From: Mageeibacillus sp. UBA3708 | GTDB taxonomy: Bacteria; Bacillota; Clostridia; Saccharofermentanales; Saccharofermentanaceae | DNA: 31,079 nt | Reading direction: 5' to 3' | NCBI GenBank assembly: GCA_002371375.1 | Contig: DFIB01000025.1 | Coordinates: 1-31,079, forward strand | Shown: positions 1 to 7,636 of the stretch, piece by piece | How positions within the stretch are numbered: the first letter of the stretch is position 1 | How the letters are laid out: each line of letters begins with the position of its first letter | Position numbers and translations under genes: made by a program | Notes under the pieces: model-generated | What the model was told of the DNA's origin: nothing | Databases searched by the model: none | What the model saw: the letters and a program-made list of their open reading frames with translations, nothing else

Positions 1-17
1 AGTTTACTGCGTACGCA

Positions 18-205
18 GCCAATTAAATCAACTTTTCCTTAACTTAACGACATCGTGCTGTTCCTTTGGAAACAATCCCACAGATTCCGTGAAGAACCAA
101 AACAATTATGCCTGCGCTCAAAGAATTTCCGGGACAGGGTTGAGCTATTACGGATCGTTGGTTCTGACTTGAACGCGAGTGATCGTTAATAAACTTTAGA
201 GAAAT
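18..205. ncRNA. Possible structured RNA, 6S-like architecture (tentative)
   Basis: No convincing reading frame covers this stretch, but it holds three nested complementary segments: 44-50 with 183-189 (7 bp), 93-100 with 158-165 (8 bp, AGAACCAA with TTGGTTCT) and 116-121 with 140-145 (6 bp, GCTCAA with TTGAGC). Between the outer and middle stems one side has 42 bases, with a small hairpin near 58-76, and the other has 17. A long hairpin with an asymmetric internal bubble and a small hairpin in one arm is the shape known for 6S RNA. If it is 6S, the small hairpin would lie on the 3' side when read from the minus strand. I found no clear promoter for either strand and the left edge may cut the gene. 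The pairing is seen; the 6S identity is inference. Confidence 0.25.
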
Positions 206-206
206 T

Positions 207-232
207 AAAAAAGAGCCTCGTCAGCGAGGCTC
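207..232 (-). terminator. Rho-independent terminator of the HEAT-repeat gene
   Basis: Read on the minus strand, the 8 bp stem GAGCCTCG/CGAGGCTC (213-220 with 225-232) has a 4-base loop and is followed directly by a run of six T. It lies 22 bases past the stop codon of the HEAT-repeat gene. The plus strand has no matching T run directly after the stem, so the main direction is minus. Confidence 0.85.
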
Positions 233-254
233 CTATAATCCTTTTGCTAATTAA

Positions 255-596
255 TTATACAACGCTGGTCTTAAGCCTGTCGAAAGCTGCCTTGGCAACA
301 TTCCTTACGTTGGGATCCGAATCGGCGAAAGCAAGCTTCTTGACATATTCTTCACAGTGCTTTGCATTAATATCTGCAGCGGAAGTCGCGGCAGCAGCCC
401 TGACCATGGGTGATGAGTCACGTAGGAGCGGAATCAGTGCCATGCCGGATTCATATGTAGAGATCATGCCCATTGCTATGGCGGCCTCTGTTCTCACAAT
501 CTCATCTCCATCAGTGGAGAACTTGATGAGACCATCAAGCTTCTGCTTCCTGCCTAACTTTTGTATTTTCTCTCTAATTGCATCAATACGAGCCAT
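255..596 (-). CDS. Small HEAT-repeat protein
   Basis: The predicted protein has 113 residues and is almost entirely alpha-helical. It contains about three degenerate HEAT repeats, visible as phrases such as IVRTEAAIAMG, PMVRAAAATSA and PNVRNVAKAAF, each with the D/P-x-V-R-x-A pattern typical of PBS-lyase-type HEAT repeats. Such repeats make a protein-binding surface, and no catalytic motif is present. The start was set at the ATG at 596 because AGGAG stands 7 bases upstream; a longer frame beginning at 614 would place this site inside the gene. It is a single-gene unit with its own terminator. The partner or pathway cannot be told from the sequence. Confidence 0.8.
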   Translation of the reverse strand: MARIDAIREKIQKLGRKQKLDGLIKFSTDGDEIVRTEAAIAMGMISTYESGMALIPLLRDSSPMVRAAAATSAADINAKHCEEYVKKLAFADSDPNVRNVAKAAFDRLKTSVV

Positions 597-637
597 TGAG
601 TTACTCCTAAACAAAACTTATTATTTTTATTGATTAC

Positions 638-643
638 ATTATA
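638..643 (-). promoter_or_regulatory. Candidate -10 box for the HEAT-repeat gene
   Basis: On the minus strand a perfect TATAAT lies about 42 bases before the chosen start codon, in a very AT-rich stretch. No good -35 box is seen at the usual distance, so this is only a candidate. Confidence 0.35.
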
Positions 644-767
644 AAATTTATCTAACAATAATAATTTTAACAAAAAGTATATAAATTGTGAACACAATGT
701 GGCAAGGTGCACAACATGTGTTTATCAAAAAAATAAAATCGTGTTATATAAAATTCATAACTTGTTT

Positions 768-773
768 TATAAT
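768..773 (+). promoter_or_regulatory. Candidate -10 box for the cellulase and downstream genes
   Basis: A perfect TATAAT stands 43 bases before the cellulase ATG. The -35 region (around 744-750) matches the consensus poorly. The gene-free stretch 615-816 is AT-rich and otherwise holds no feature I can name. Because the genes to 12209 are tightly packed, this could be the main promoter for the whole run. Confidence 0.35.
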
Positions 774-816
774 ATCACTGTGGCGTAATAATGAATACCA
801 AAAATGAGGTGTCCGT

Positions 817-2004
817 ATGAGAAAATCTAATTTCTTTAAGATTATAACTTCAACAATGGCCTTTGCCATGCTCCTTGGATTAGCCTCATGTTCAAATAAA
901 CTCCCTGACGAGACGCTGCCGCCTCCGACGACCACCACAGAGTCGACAACGGAGACTACAGTAGAATCAACTGCGGCGAGCACAGAGACGACAAAGCCTG
1001 CTCACGGCCCCAACAGCACGCCAGTAGTTACAGAAAGGCCTGTCGATATTCACGGACAGCTGTCTGTCAAAGGGACCGACCTTGTTGATAAGAACGGTGA
1101 GAAGGTTCAGCTCAAGGGAATGAGCTCCTATGTTCTTAATGCCTCCGCATATTTCTGGAATGAAGAAGCAGTTAAGACATTAGCCCAGGATTGGGGATGC
1201 AGCATCCTCAGAGTCGCCGTATCTACCGAAGGCGGCGGAGACGGATATGTATCCAATCCCGACAAGTATCTGACACTTACGAGCAAGATAATCGATCTCT
1301 GCGTTGATCAGGGTATATATGTCCTTATAGATTGGCATATCCTGCCGGATGGTGATCCCAATGAGTTTGCTGAGCAGTCAGAAGACTTCTTTACCCGTAT
1401 CTCTGCTTTGTATAAGGATTGCCCGAATGTAATCTACGAGGTATGCAATGAACCTAACGGCAAGAGATTCGATGACCAGTCCAAGACTGTTGATTGGAAG
1501 AATACGGTAAAGCCTTATGCTGAGAGGATCATAAAGGCGATTAGGAAGAATGATCCTGACAATGTTATCATCGTTGGCACTCCGACCTGGAGCCAGGATG
1601 TGGATATTGCTTCCAAGGATCCGATCAAGGGCGACAATCTTATGTATACTCTTCATTTCTATGCCGGTTCTCACGGTCAGGATCTGAGAGATAAGCTCCT
1701 TACAGCCAATAAGAACGGTTGTGCAGTGTTCGTTACCGAGTGGGGCACCACAGGTGATTCAGGCGGAGGCCCGCTATTTCTTGAGGAGACACAGGTGTGG
1801 CTTGATTTCCTTGAGGAGCACAATATCAGCTGGTGCAACTGGTCTATCGGCAGTCCTGCTTCAGAGAATTCCAATGCACTTAAGTTTGCATCCAAGGTGC
1901 TTACGATAGAAGAGAAGTATCAGGGGCACTGGCCTGATGAATTCATCTCTGATTCAGGCAAGTTTGTCAGGGACTATCTTCTTAAAGGAGTAACCGGCAA
2001 CTGA
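817..2004 (+). CDS. Lipoprotein endo-1,4-beta-glucanase, GH5 (subfamily 2-like)
   Basis: Likely a surface-anchored endoglucanase cutting beta-1,4-glucan. A signal peptide ends in the lipobox LASC (lipidated Cys near residue 26), followed by a Thr/Glu/Pro-rich spacer to about residue 70. The GH5 domain covers the rest: GQLSVKGTDLVDKNGEKVQL, IDWHILPDGDPN, the acid/base Glu212 in NEPNG, TWSQDVD, HFYAGSHGQ, the nucleophile Glu308 in VTEWGT, and WCNWSI. The order and wording match Bacillus Cel5A-type enzymes. Oddly, the family motif GMSSHGLQW is GMSSYVLNA here, and the MYT and LTHKDES segments that shape the glycone subsites also differ. There is no carbohydrate-binding or dockerin module. The ATG has GAGGTG upstream. 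The next gene begins 4 bases after the stop. Confidence 0.92.
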   Translation: MRKSNFFKIITSTMAFAMLLGLASCSNKLPDETLPPPTTTTESTTETTVESTAASTETTKPAHGPNSTPVVTERPVDIHGQLSVKGTDLVDKNGEKVQLKGMSSYVLNASAYFWNEEAVKTLAQDWGCSILRVAVSTEGGGDGYVSNPDKYLTLTSKIIDLCVDQGIYVLIDWHILPDGDPNEFAEQSEDFFTRISALYKDCPNVIYEVCNEPNGKRFDDQSKTVDWKNTVKPYAERIIKAIRKNDPDNVIIVGTPTWSQDVDIASKDPIKGDNLMYTLHFYAGSHGQDLRDKLLTANKNGCAVFVTEWGTTGDSGGGPLFLEETQVWLDFLEEHNISWCNWSIGSPASENSNALKFASKVLTIEEKYQGHWPDEFISDSGKFVRDYLLKGVTGN

Positions 2005-2008
2005 TAAT

Positions 2009-3160
2009 ATGGCGATTTGGAGAAGATTTAAGAATATAATAGCTTTATTGATGATATCCGCATTGATCATGTCATGCAGCGGATGTAACAATGCTATTCC
2101 TGACAGTACCGGTTCCGCAGCGGCAGACACCACTGACGGCTCATCCGGTACGTCAGATAATTCCGGCAATGCTCCTATTGATACAGGCAAGCTCACTGAA
2201 GCTGCCGACAGTATTGTAAGCTCCGGGAATTCCGATGAGTCTTCTGAGTCGTCTAAGACATATGATTCTGTTGTAGTTTCTTTTATTGGTGATGTAACTC
2301 TTTGTTCTGATTTTAGGAGTGTAAATGCCAACAAAGGCTTTGAATATGTTGTTGACGGCGACCTCAATTACTGTTTCCGGAATTGTTCAGATATATTCAA
2401 GGAAGATGATCTTACTATTGCTAATCTCGAAGGAGCAGTAACTAATGCAACTGAGCATAAGGACAAGCAGTTCGTTTTTGCAATGCCTCCGGATACTCTG
2501 AAGATGCTTACAAATAATGGTATAGAAGCCGTTAATCTCGCTAATAATCACACTATGGATTTCTTTGAGAAAGGTTATACTGATACCACATTTAATCTTT
2601 ATTGTGCAGGGATCACATGGAGCGATCAGAATACGGCTGCCACTTATCAGGTCGGCAACTACAAGATTGGTATGTTCGGTATTTGTGACTGGGATCCGAT
2701 TAACCTTGCATATCAGCGCATTGAAGAACTCAAGACGGAAGGATGCAATATAATAATTGCAAATTGCCATTGGGGCGAGGAAGCCAAATATGAGCAAAAT
2801 GATAAGCAGACTGTCCTTGCTCACAAGCTCATCGACAAAGGCGTCGATATAGTTGTAGGCGGCCATCCGCACAGACTACAGCCACTTGAGAAGTACAAAG
2901 ACAAGTGGATAGCATACAGTATTTCCAATTTCTGTTTTGGCGGCAATACATGGCTGTCTGATCCGGATACTGTAATATTACAATGTGAATTTGTTATGGA
3001 CGCGGAGACGGGTAATTGTGTAGACTATAGGCTCAATATCATTCCGTTCTCGCAGACGAGTTCCGTAGGCAATGATTTTTGTCCCGCCCCTTATGAATGG
3101 GGAAGTGACAAGTATTACAGAGTGCTGAGCAGACTTGGCTGGTCTCAGGAAGACGAATAA
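2009..3160 (+). CDS. CapA/PgsA-type lipoprotein, calcineurin-like metallophosphatase fold
   Basis: This is a CapA (PGA_cap) family protein. The signal peptide has a lipobox near SGC (about residue 26), then a Ser/Asp/Gly-rich spacer to about residue 85. The domain shows the family order: SFIGDVTLCSD, IANLEGAVTN, AVNLANNHTMD, IIANCHWGEE and VVGGHPHRLQPLE, ending in AYSISNFCFGG. The Asp, Asn and His residues fit the metal site of calcineurin-like phosphoesterases. Family members are linked to poly-gamma-glutamate capsule production, but many clostridial copies stand alone, and no capB or capC is nearby, so a capsule role is not supported. The start is 4 bases after the cellulase stop; the nearest AGGAG is about 18 bases away, so translation may depend on coupling. 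Confidence 0.85.
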   Translation: MAIWRRFKNIIALLMISALIMSCSGCNNAIPDSTGSAAADTTDGSSGTSDNSGNAPIDTGKLTEAADSIVSSGNSDESSESSKTYDSVVVSFIGDVTLCSDFRSVNANKGFEYVVDGDLNYCFRNCSDIFKEDDLTIANLEGAVTNATEHKDKQFVFAMPPDTLKMLTNNGIEAVNLANNHTMDFFEKGYTDTTFNLYCAGITWSDQNTAATYQVGNYKIGMFGICDWDPINLAYQRIEELKTEGCNIIIANCHWGEEAKYEQNDKQTVLAHKLIDKGVDIVVGGHPHRLQPLEKYKDKWIAYSISNFCFGGNTWLSDPDTVILQCEFVMDAETGNCVDYRLNIIPFSQTSSVGNDFCPAPYEWGSDKYYRVLSRLGWSQEDE

Positions 3161-3181
3161 TAAATTGATTGGAGAGATATC

Positions 3182-3682
3182 ATGAACAGTAAAGTTCTAA
3201 TTGTTATGGGTTCTGACTCTGATTTTCCCGTAATGGAGGGGTGCTTCAAGATGCTGAAGCAGTTCGGTGTTGAGTTCGAGGCCAGAGTTGCATCAGCTCA
3301 CAGAACTCCAGACAGGGCAATAAACCTCGCCAGAAATGCACGGGACAACGGCTTCGGAGTTATCATCGCGGCAGCGGGCCTGGCGGCACATCTCGGCGGT
3401 GTGCTTGCCGCCAATACGATCCTCCCCGTGATCGGCGTCCCCTGCAAGGGCGGAGCGCTGAACGGTGTAGATGCACTCTATGCTACAGTGCAGATGCCTA
3501 CGGGTATTCCTGTTGCCACTGTAGCGATCGACGGCGGTTCAAATGCCGCCATACTGGCATGTCAGATATTGGCTTTGGGCAATGAGGAATTGTCTTCTAA
3601 GCTTGCTGAATATAAAAAGTCCCTGGAAGCTTCTGTCGAACAAAGAGACGCCAGACTTCAGGCAAAAATCTCAGAACTGTAA
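3182..3682 (+). CDS. purE: 5-(carboxyamino)imidazole ribonucleotide mutase / AIR carboxylase
   Basis: PurE makes CAIR in purine synthesis. The 166-residue length is normal for a single-domain PurE. Motifs seen: VMGSDSD at residues 8-14 (phosphate-binding), SAHRTP at 38-43 with the catalytic His40, AAGLAAHLGG, PVIGVPCKGG and VQMPTGIPVATVAI. The sequence follows the bacterial class I form, which needs N5-CAIR made by PurK; purK is not in the window. GGAGAG precedes the ATG. The gene begins 22 bases after the capA stop, with no room for a purine riboswitch. purF starts 9 bases downstream. In many clostridia purC follows purE, and here it is absent. Confidence 0.95.
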   Translation: MNSKVLIVMGSDSDFPVMEGCFKMLKQFGVEFEARVASAHRTPDRAINLARNARDNGFGVIIAAAGLAAHLGGVLAANTILPVIGVPCKGGALNGVDALYATVQMPTGIPVATVAIDGGSNAAILACQILALGNEELSSKLAEYKKSLEASVEQRDARLQAKISEL

Positions 3683-3691
3683 GGTGGTAAT

Positions 3692-5074
3692 ATGAGCGGA
3701 GTATTTGGATGTTTTGACAGAACCGGAGCAAAAGACATTGCAAAAGACATGTACTACGGTGTTTTCTCACTGCAGCACCGCGGTCAGGAGGCAGCGGGAA
3801 TTGCCGTAAACAATGACGGAACGTTCCTTGTGCATAAGCAGATGGGCATGGTTACCGATGTTTTCGATGAGATAACATTGTCAGCACTTCCCGGGTATTG
3901 CGGGATCGGACATGCGAGGGGCGGTTCCGACAAGTCCACCGGAAATGACGGCATTCAGCCTGTTCTTATCAAATCAAGAGTTGGTAATATCGGTATTTCC
4001 TGCGATTCCGTTGTCCTGAATGCCGACATTATCAGGGATGAACTTAAGAACCTCGGTGCCATCTTCCAGTCAGGAACCGATTCAGAGCTTATTCTGTCAT
4101 TGTTCTCAAGGAACAGGATATCGACAGATGACTGTGAGCATGCGATCCTTAACATGATGAAGGAGATCAAGGGTGTTTACTCGATGATCTTCATGACAGA
4201 CAATAAGCTCATCGGTGTAAGAGATCCCTTCGGATTAAGACCTCTCGTGCTTGGTAAGTCCGGGGAGAGGTATTTCCTGTCATCAGAGTCATGTGCTCTT
4301 GATGCGATCGGTGCAGAGTTCGTCAGAGATATTGAACCCGGTGAGATCATATCCATCTCCAACGAGGGAATATCATCACTCTTCTATGAAGATAAGGCTG
4401 ACAGAGTCGCCGACGGTCATGTATGTATATTTGAATATGTTTATGTTGCAAGGCCTGACAGCACGATAGACGGAACCGAGATCTTCGAATCAAGATATTC
4501 GGCAGGCAGAGCTTTGGCAAAGGAGCAGCCCTGTGACTGTGACCTTGTCATCGGTGCGCCGGACTCAGGTAATGCCGCAGCCTTAGGTTATGCTGATTCC
4601 CTCGGTGTTCCATACGGTATGGGTCTTCTTAAGAACCGTTATGTAGGAAGAACGTTTATCAAGAGTACGCAGGGACAGAGAGAACTCGCTGTAAGAATGA
4701 AGTTCTCCGTTCTCAAGAGTGCTGTTCAGGGCAAGAGAATATGTATCGTTGACGATTCGCTCGTAAGAGGTACTACAACTAAGCACATAATTCATTTTAT
4801 GCGCGAGAACGGCGCGAAAGAAGTCCATTTGAGACTTGCTTCCCCTCAGGTCAGATATGCCTGCTGTTACGGTGTTAATGCCGACAAGATCGAAGATCTT
4901 CCTGCACACACCAAGACAGATAAAGAGATCTGTGAGATGATAGGCGCTGATTCACTCGGATATATCAGTCTTAATGCTTTGCGTGACTCCCTTAAGAATA
5001 TCCACTGCAAGCAGTGCTCAGCATGCTTCGACGGTAATTTCATTGCAGGTAAGCCCGAAGGGTGTGAAGAGTAA
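3692..5074 (+). CDS. purF: Amidophosphoribosyltransferase with apparently inactive glutaminase domain
   Basis: PurF makes 5-phosphoribosylamine from PRPP, the first step of purine synthesis. The 460-residue protein has the N-terminal Ntn-glutaminase fold (LQHRGQEAAGI, GTDSE with Asp130) and a C-terminal phosphoribosyltransferase domain (APDSGNAAALGYA, LKNRYVGRTFI, PRPP loop VDDSLVRGTT with Asp354-Asp355). Cysteines fitting the 4Fe-4S ligands of the Bacillus enzyme are present (Cys245, Cys391 or 392, Cys439, Cys442). The glutaminase residues are not conserved: the protein starts Met-Ser-Gly-Val-Phe-Gly where Cys-Gly-Val-Phe-Gly is expected, and the segment for AHNGNL reads SCDSVVLN (about 103-110). 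An in-frame stop at 3680-3682, just before the ATG, rules out a missed propeptide with Cys. It may be ammonia-dependent. The AAGGTGG site is close to the ATG. Confidence 0.93.
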   Translation: MSGVFGCFDRTGAKDIAKDMYYGVFSLQHRGQEAAGIAVNNDGTFLVHKQMGMVTDVFDEITLSALPGYCGIGHARGGSDKSTGNDGIQPVLIKSRVGNIGISCDSVVLNADIIRDELKNLGAIFQSGTDSELILSLFSRNRISTDDCEHAILNMMKEIKGVYSMIFMTDNKLIGVRDPFGLRPLVLGKSGERYFLSSESCALDAIGAEFVRDIEPGEIISISNEGISSLFYEDKADRVADGHVCIFEYVYVARPDSTIDGTEIFESRYSAGRALAKEQPCDCDLVIGAPDSGNAAALGYADSLGVPYGMGLLKNRYVGRTFIKSTQGQRELAVRMKFSVLKSAVQGKRICIVDDSLVRGTTTKHIIHFMRENGAKEVHLRLASPQVRYACCYGVNADKIEDLPAHTKTDKEICEMIGADSLGYISLNALRDSLKNIHCKQCSACFDGNFIAGKPEGCEE

Positions 5075-5075
5075 T

Positions 5076-5702
5076 ATGAAGATCGCAGTATTCGTATCCG
5101 GCGGAGGAACTAACCTTCAGGCAATCATAGACAACATCAAGAGCGGTTATCTTGAAGGTGTTGAGATATGTCTTGTAGTTGCATCCAACAGCAGCGCTTA
5201 TGCTCTTACCAGAGCATCCGACAACGGGATTCCTTCCTGTGTTCTGTCCGTTAAGGATTTTGCTGACAGGGACTCATGGGATCAGGCGGTGCTTGACAAG
5301 GTAGAGTCATCAGGGGCAGAACTGATCGTTCTTGCGGGATATCTGTCGCTTCTCGGAGATAAAGTCGTCAAGGCTTATTCCAACAGGATAATAAATATTC
5401 ATCCCGCACTTATTCCTTCTTTCTGCGGTGCCGGTATGTACGGCATCAAGCCGCACAAAGCAGTTCTTGCAAGAGGAGTCAAGGTATCGGGAGCTACTGT
5501 TCATTTTGTTAATGAGAATTATGATGACGGGCCGATCATACTTCAGAAGGCGGTCGATGTGCTTCCCGGTGATACGCCCGAGATGCTTCAGAAGCGCATC
5601 ATGAAAGAATGTGAACAAGTGATTCTTCCCAAGGCAATAAGGCTTATTGCTGACGGAAAGGTCGCGATCGAGAATAATATCGCATATGTTAAGGAGGATT
5701 AA
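5076..5702 (+). CDS. purN: Phosphoribosylglycinamide formyltransferase
   Basis: PurN moves a formyl group from 10-formyltetrahydrofolate to GAR. The 208-residue protein begins with the family signature FVSGGGTNLQAIID. It carries INIHPALIPSFCGAGMYG, which holds the catalytic Asn and His, and GATVHFVNENYDDGPII with the conserved Asp. The start is the ATG at 5076, one base after the purF stop. A longer in-frame start at 4974 lies inside purF and was rejected because the family starts at the MKIAVFVSGGG phrase. The ribosome binding site is a weak GAAGGGTG inside the end of purF, so translational coupling with purF is likely. The next gene begins 3 bases after the stop. Confidence 0.96.
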   Translation: MKIAVFVSGGGTNLQAIIDNIKSGYLEGVEICLVVASNSSAYALTRASDNGIPSCVLSVKDFADRDSWDQAVLDKVESSGAELIVLAGYLSLLGDKVVKAYSNRIINIHPALIPSFCGAGMYGIKPHKAVLARGVKVSGATVHFVNENYDDGPIILQKAVDVLPGDTPEMLQKRIMKECEQVILPKAIRLIADGKVAIENNIAYVKED

Positions 5703-5705
5703 TAG

Positions 5706-6419
5706 ATGAGACTTAATGATCTAGGACAGTTGCTGGGAAGTACTTCATATCCCGGAAGAGGTATCGTTATCGGGACTTCTGATGACGGTAAATATGCCGT
5801 CACGGCTTATTTCATTATGGGGCGCAGTGTTAATTCGCGCAACCGTGTATTTACTGCCACGGATGACGGTATCAAGACAGAGGCTTTCGATCCTTCCAAA
5901 TTATCTGATCCCCACCTCATTATTTACAGCCCTGTAAGGGTTCTCGGTAATGACACGATCGTTACTAACGGTGATCAGACAGATACTATTTATGAACTGA
6001 TGAGTGCAGGTAAGACTTTCGAAGAGGCACTGAGAACGCGTGAGTTTGAGGATGATGCACCTAACTATACGCCAAGGATATCAGGTATCATGCATGTTAA
6101 GAACGGCAAGTTCAGTTATGAGATGAGTATCCTCAAATCTTCAGACGGTAATCCCGATTCATGTGAGAGATTCACTTATCAGTATTTCCAGCCGTTAAAG
6201 GGCGAGGGAAGGTTTATCCATACATATATGGGAGACGGCAATCCTCTGCCCAGCTTTGCGGGCGAGCCTGAGAAGGTCGTGATCGAAGGTGATATCGATT
6301 CATTCACAAAGACTGTCTGGGATAATCTTAACGAAGACAACAAAGTATCGCTGTTCGTCAGATTTATTGATATTGCAACAGGCGAGGCTGACACAAGAAT
6401 AGTTAATAAAAATGTTTAA
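5706..6419 (+). CDS. purO: IMP cyclohydrolase, PurO-like (archaeal-type)
   Basis: This 237-residue protein resembles the PurO-type IMP cyclohydrolase family, which closes the ring of FAICAR to give IMP. Phrases seen: YPGRGIVIGTSDDGKYAV, AYFIMGRSVNSRNRVF, LIIYSPVRV, IVTNGDQTDTIYE, APNYTPRISGIM and MGDGNPLPSFAGEPE. The family is known from methanogens and some Firmicutes and is unrelated to the MGS-like cyclohydrolase half of PurH. Directly downstream is an AICAR transformylase without that half, so the two proteins together replace bifunctional PurH. A strong AAGGAGG site (5691-5697) precedes the ATG. Activity is inferred from family and context; the symbol follows the archaeal gene. Confidence 0.88.
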   Translation: MRLNDLGQLLGSTSYPGRGIVIGTSDDGKYAVTAYFIMGRSVNSRNRVFTATDDGIKTEAFDPSKLSDPHLIIYSPVRVLGNDTIVTNGDQTDTIYELMSAGKTFEEALRTREFEDDAPNYTPRISGIMHVKNGKFSYEMSILKSSDGNPDSCERFTYQYFQPLKGEGRFIHTYMGDGNPLPSFAGEPEKVVIEGDIDSFTKTVWDNLNEDNKVSLFVRFIDIATGEADTRIVNKNV

Positions 6420-6437
6420 TACAGGAGTGTGATCACA

Positions 6438-7619
6438 ATGGCAAACGAGATGCAGCTTAAGTACGGATGTAACCCAAATCAGAAACCTTCAAGGATCTTC
6501 ATGGAGAACGGAGCGGAGCTTCCAATCACCGTTCTGAACGGTAAGCCCGGTTATATCAATCTTCTTGATGCTTTTAACGGTTATCAGCTTGTAAAGGAAC
6601 TTAAGGCTGCAACCGGTATGCCTTCCGCAACTTCATTCAAGCATGTATCTCCTGCAGGAGCTGCAGTAGGAAGACCTCTTACGGATACGGAAGCAAAGAT
6701 ATATTTTGTTGATGATCTTGGTGAATTGTCTCCGATCGCCTGTGCTTATGCAAGAGCCAGAGGCGCTGACAGAATGTCTTCTTACGGCGATTTCGTAGCT
6801 TTATCCGACACATGTGATGCGATTACGGCAACAATGCTTGCAAGAGAAGTATCTGACGGTATCATTGCTCCTGACTACACTGAAGAAGCTCTTGAGATCC
6901 TGAAGACAAAGCGCAAGGGAACTTATAATGTGATCAAGATAGATCCTTCATATAAGCCTGAACCCATTGAGCGCAAGCAGGTGTATGGCGTTACTTTCGA
7001 GCAGGGAAGAAATGAACTTGATATCAATGCCTCTCTTCTTGATAACATTGTAACGGATAACAAAGATATTCCTGAAGATAAGAAGATCGATCTTCTCATC
7101 TCTCTTATCACACTGAAGTATACACAGTCCAATTCTGTTTGCTATGTTAAGGACGGACAGGCTATAGGTATCGGTGCCGGTCAGCAGTCGAGGATCCATT
7201 GTACAAGACTTGCGGGCAATAAGGCTGATATCTGGTGGCTCAGGCAGCATCCCAAGGTCATGGGACTTCAGTTTGTAGATAATATCCGAAGACCTGACAG
7301 AGATAATACGATCGATGTTTATATTTCTGATGAGCATGATGATGTTCTTGCTGACGGCGTATGGCAGAATCTGTTCAAGGTAAAGCCTGAAGTGCTGACT
7401 GATGCAGAGAAGAAAGAGTGGCTTGCAAAGAATACTGATGTATCAGTCGGTTCCGATGCATTCTTCCCCTTCGGTGATAATATCGAGAGAGCTCACAAGA
7501 GCGGCGTTAAGTATATTGCAGAGCCCGGCGGTTCGATCAGAGATGATCATGTTATCATGACATGCAACAAATACGGTATTGCAATGGCATTTACAGGAAT
7601 CAGGCTGTTCCATCACTAA
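6438..7619 (+). CDS. purH: Stand-alone AICAR transformylase
   Basis: It formylates AICAR to FAICAR with 10-formyltetrahydrofolate, matching only the C-terminal half of classical PurH. In its 393 residues are the catalytic Lys68-His69 in SFKHVSPAG, QSNSVCYVKDG, AIGIGAGQQSRIHC, SDAFFPFGDNIERAHKSG and EPGGSIRDDHVI, ending in FTGIRLFHH. The MGS-like N-terminal IMP cyclohydrolase domain is absent; the PurO-like protein just upstream should supply that step. The start is the ATG at 6438, 10 bases after AGGAG; a GTG at 6429 overlaps the spacer and is less likely. The gap to purO is 18 bases. The symbol is used loosely because the protein is not bifunctional. Confidence 0.93.
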   Translation: MANEMQLKYGCNPNQKPSRIFMENGAELPITVLNGKPGYINLLDAFNGYQLVKELKAATGMPSATSFKHVSPAGAAVGRPLTDTEAKIYFVDDLGELSPIACAYARARGADRMSSYGDFVALSDTCDAITATMLAREVSDGIIAPDYTEEALEILKTKRKGTYNVIKIDPSYKPEPIERKQVYGVTFEQGRNELDINASLLDNIVTDNKDIPEDKKIDLLISLITLKYTQSNSVCYVKDGQAIGIGAGQQSRIHCTRLAGNKADIWWLRQHPKVMGLQFVDNIRRPDRDNTIDVYISDEHDDVLADGVWQNLFKVKPEVLTDAEKKEWLAKNTDVSVGSDAFFPFGDNIERAHKSGVKYIAEPGGSIRDDHVIMTCNKYGIAMAFTGIRLFHH

Positions 7620-7636
7620 TACCGGAGGGATTAACA

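Noticed and set aside
244..633. Plus-strand frame of 129 residues over the HEAT-repeat gene
   Set aside because: It is the antisense shadow of the HEAT gene, which has repeat motifs, a ribosome site and a matching terminator.
2387..2872. Minus-strand frame of 161 residues opposite the CapA-type gene
   Set aside because: It is antisense to a gene with clear family motifs and has no recognisable domain.
3161..3181. Purine riboswitch or PurR box before purE
   Set aside because: Only 21 bases separate capA and purE, and neither a purine aptamer core nor a PurR-box-like sequence is present.
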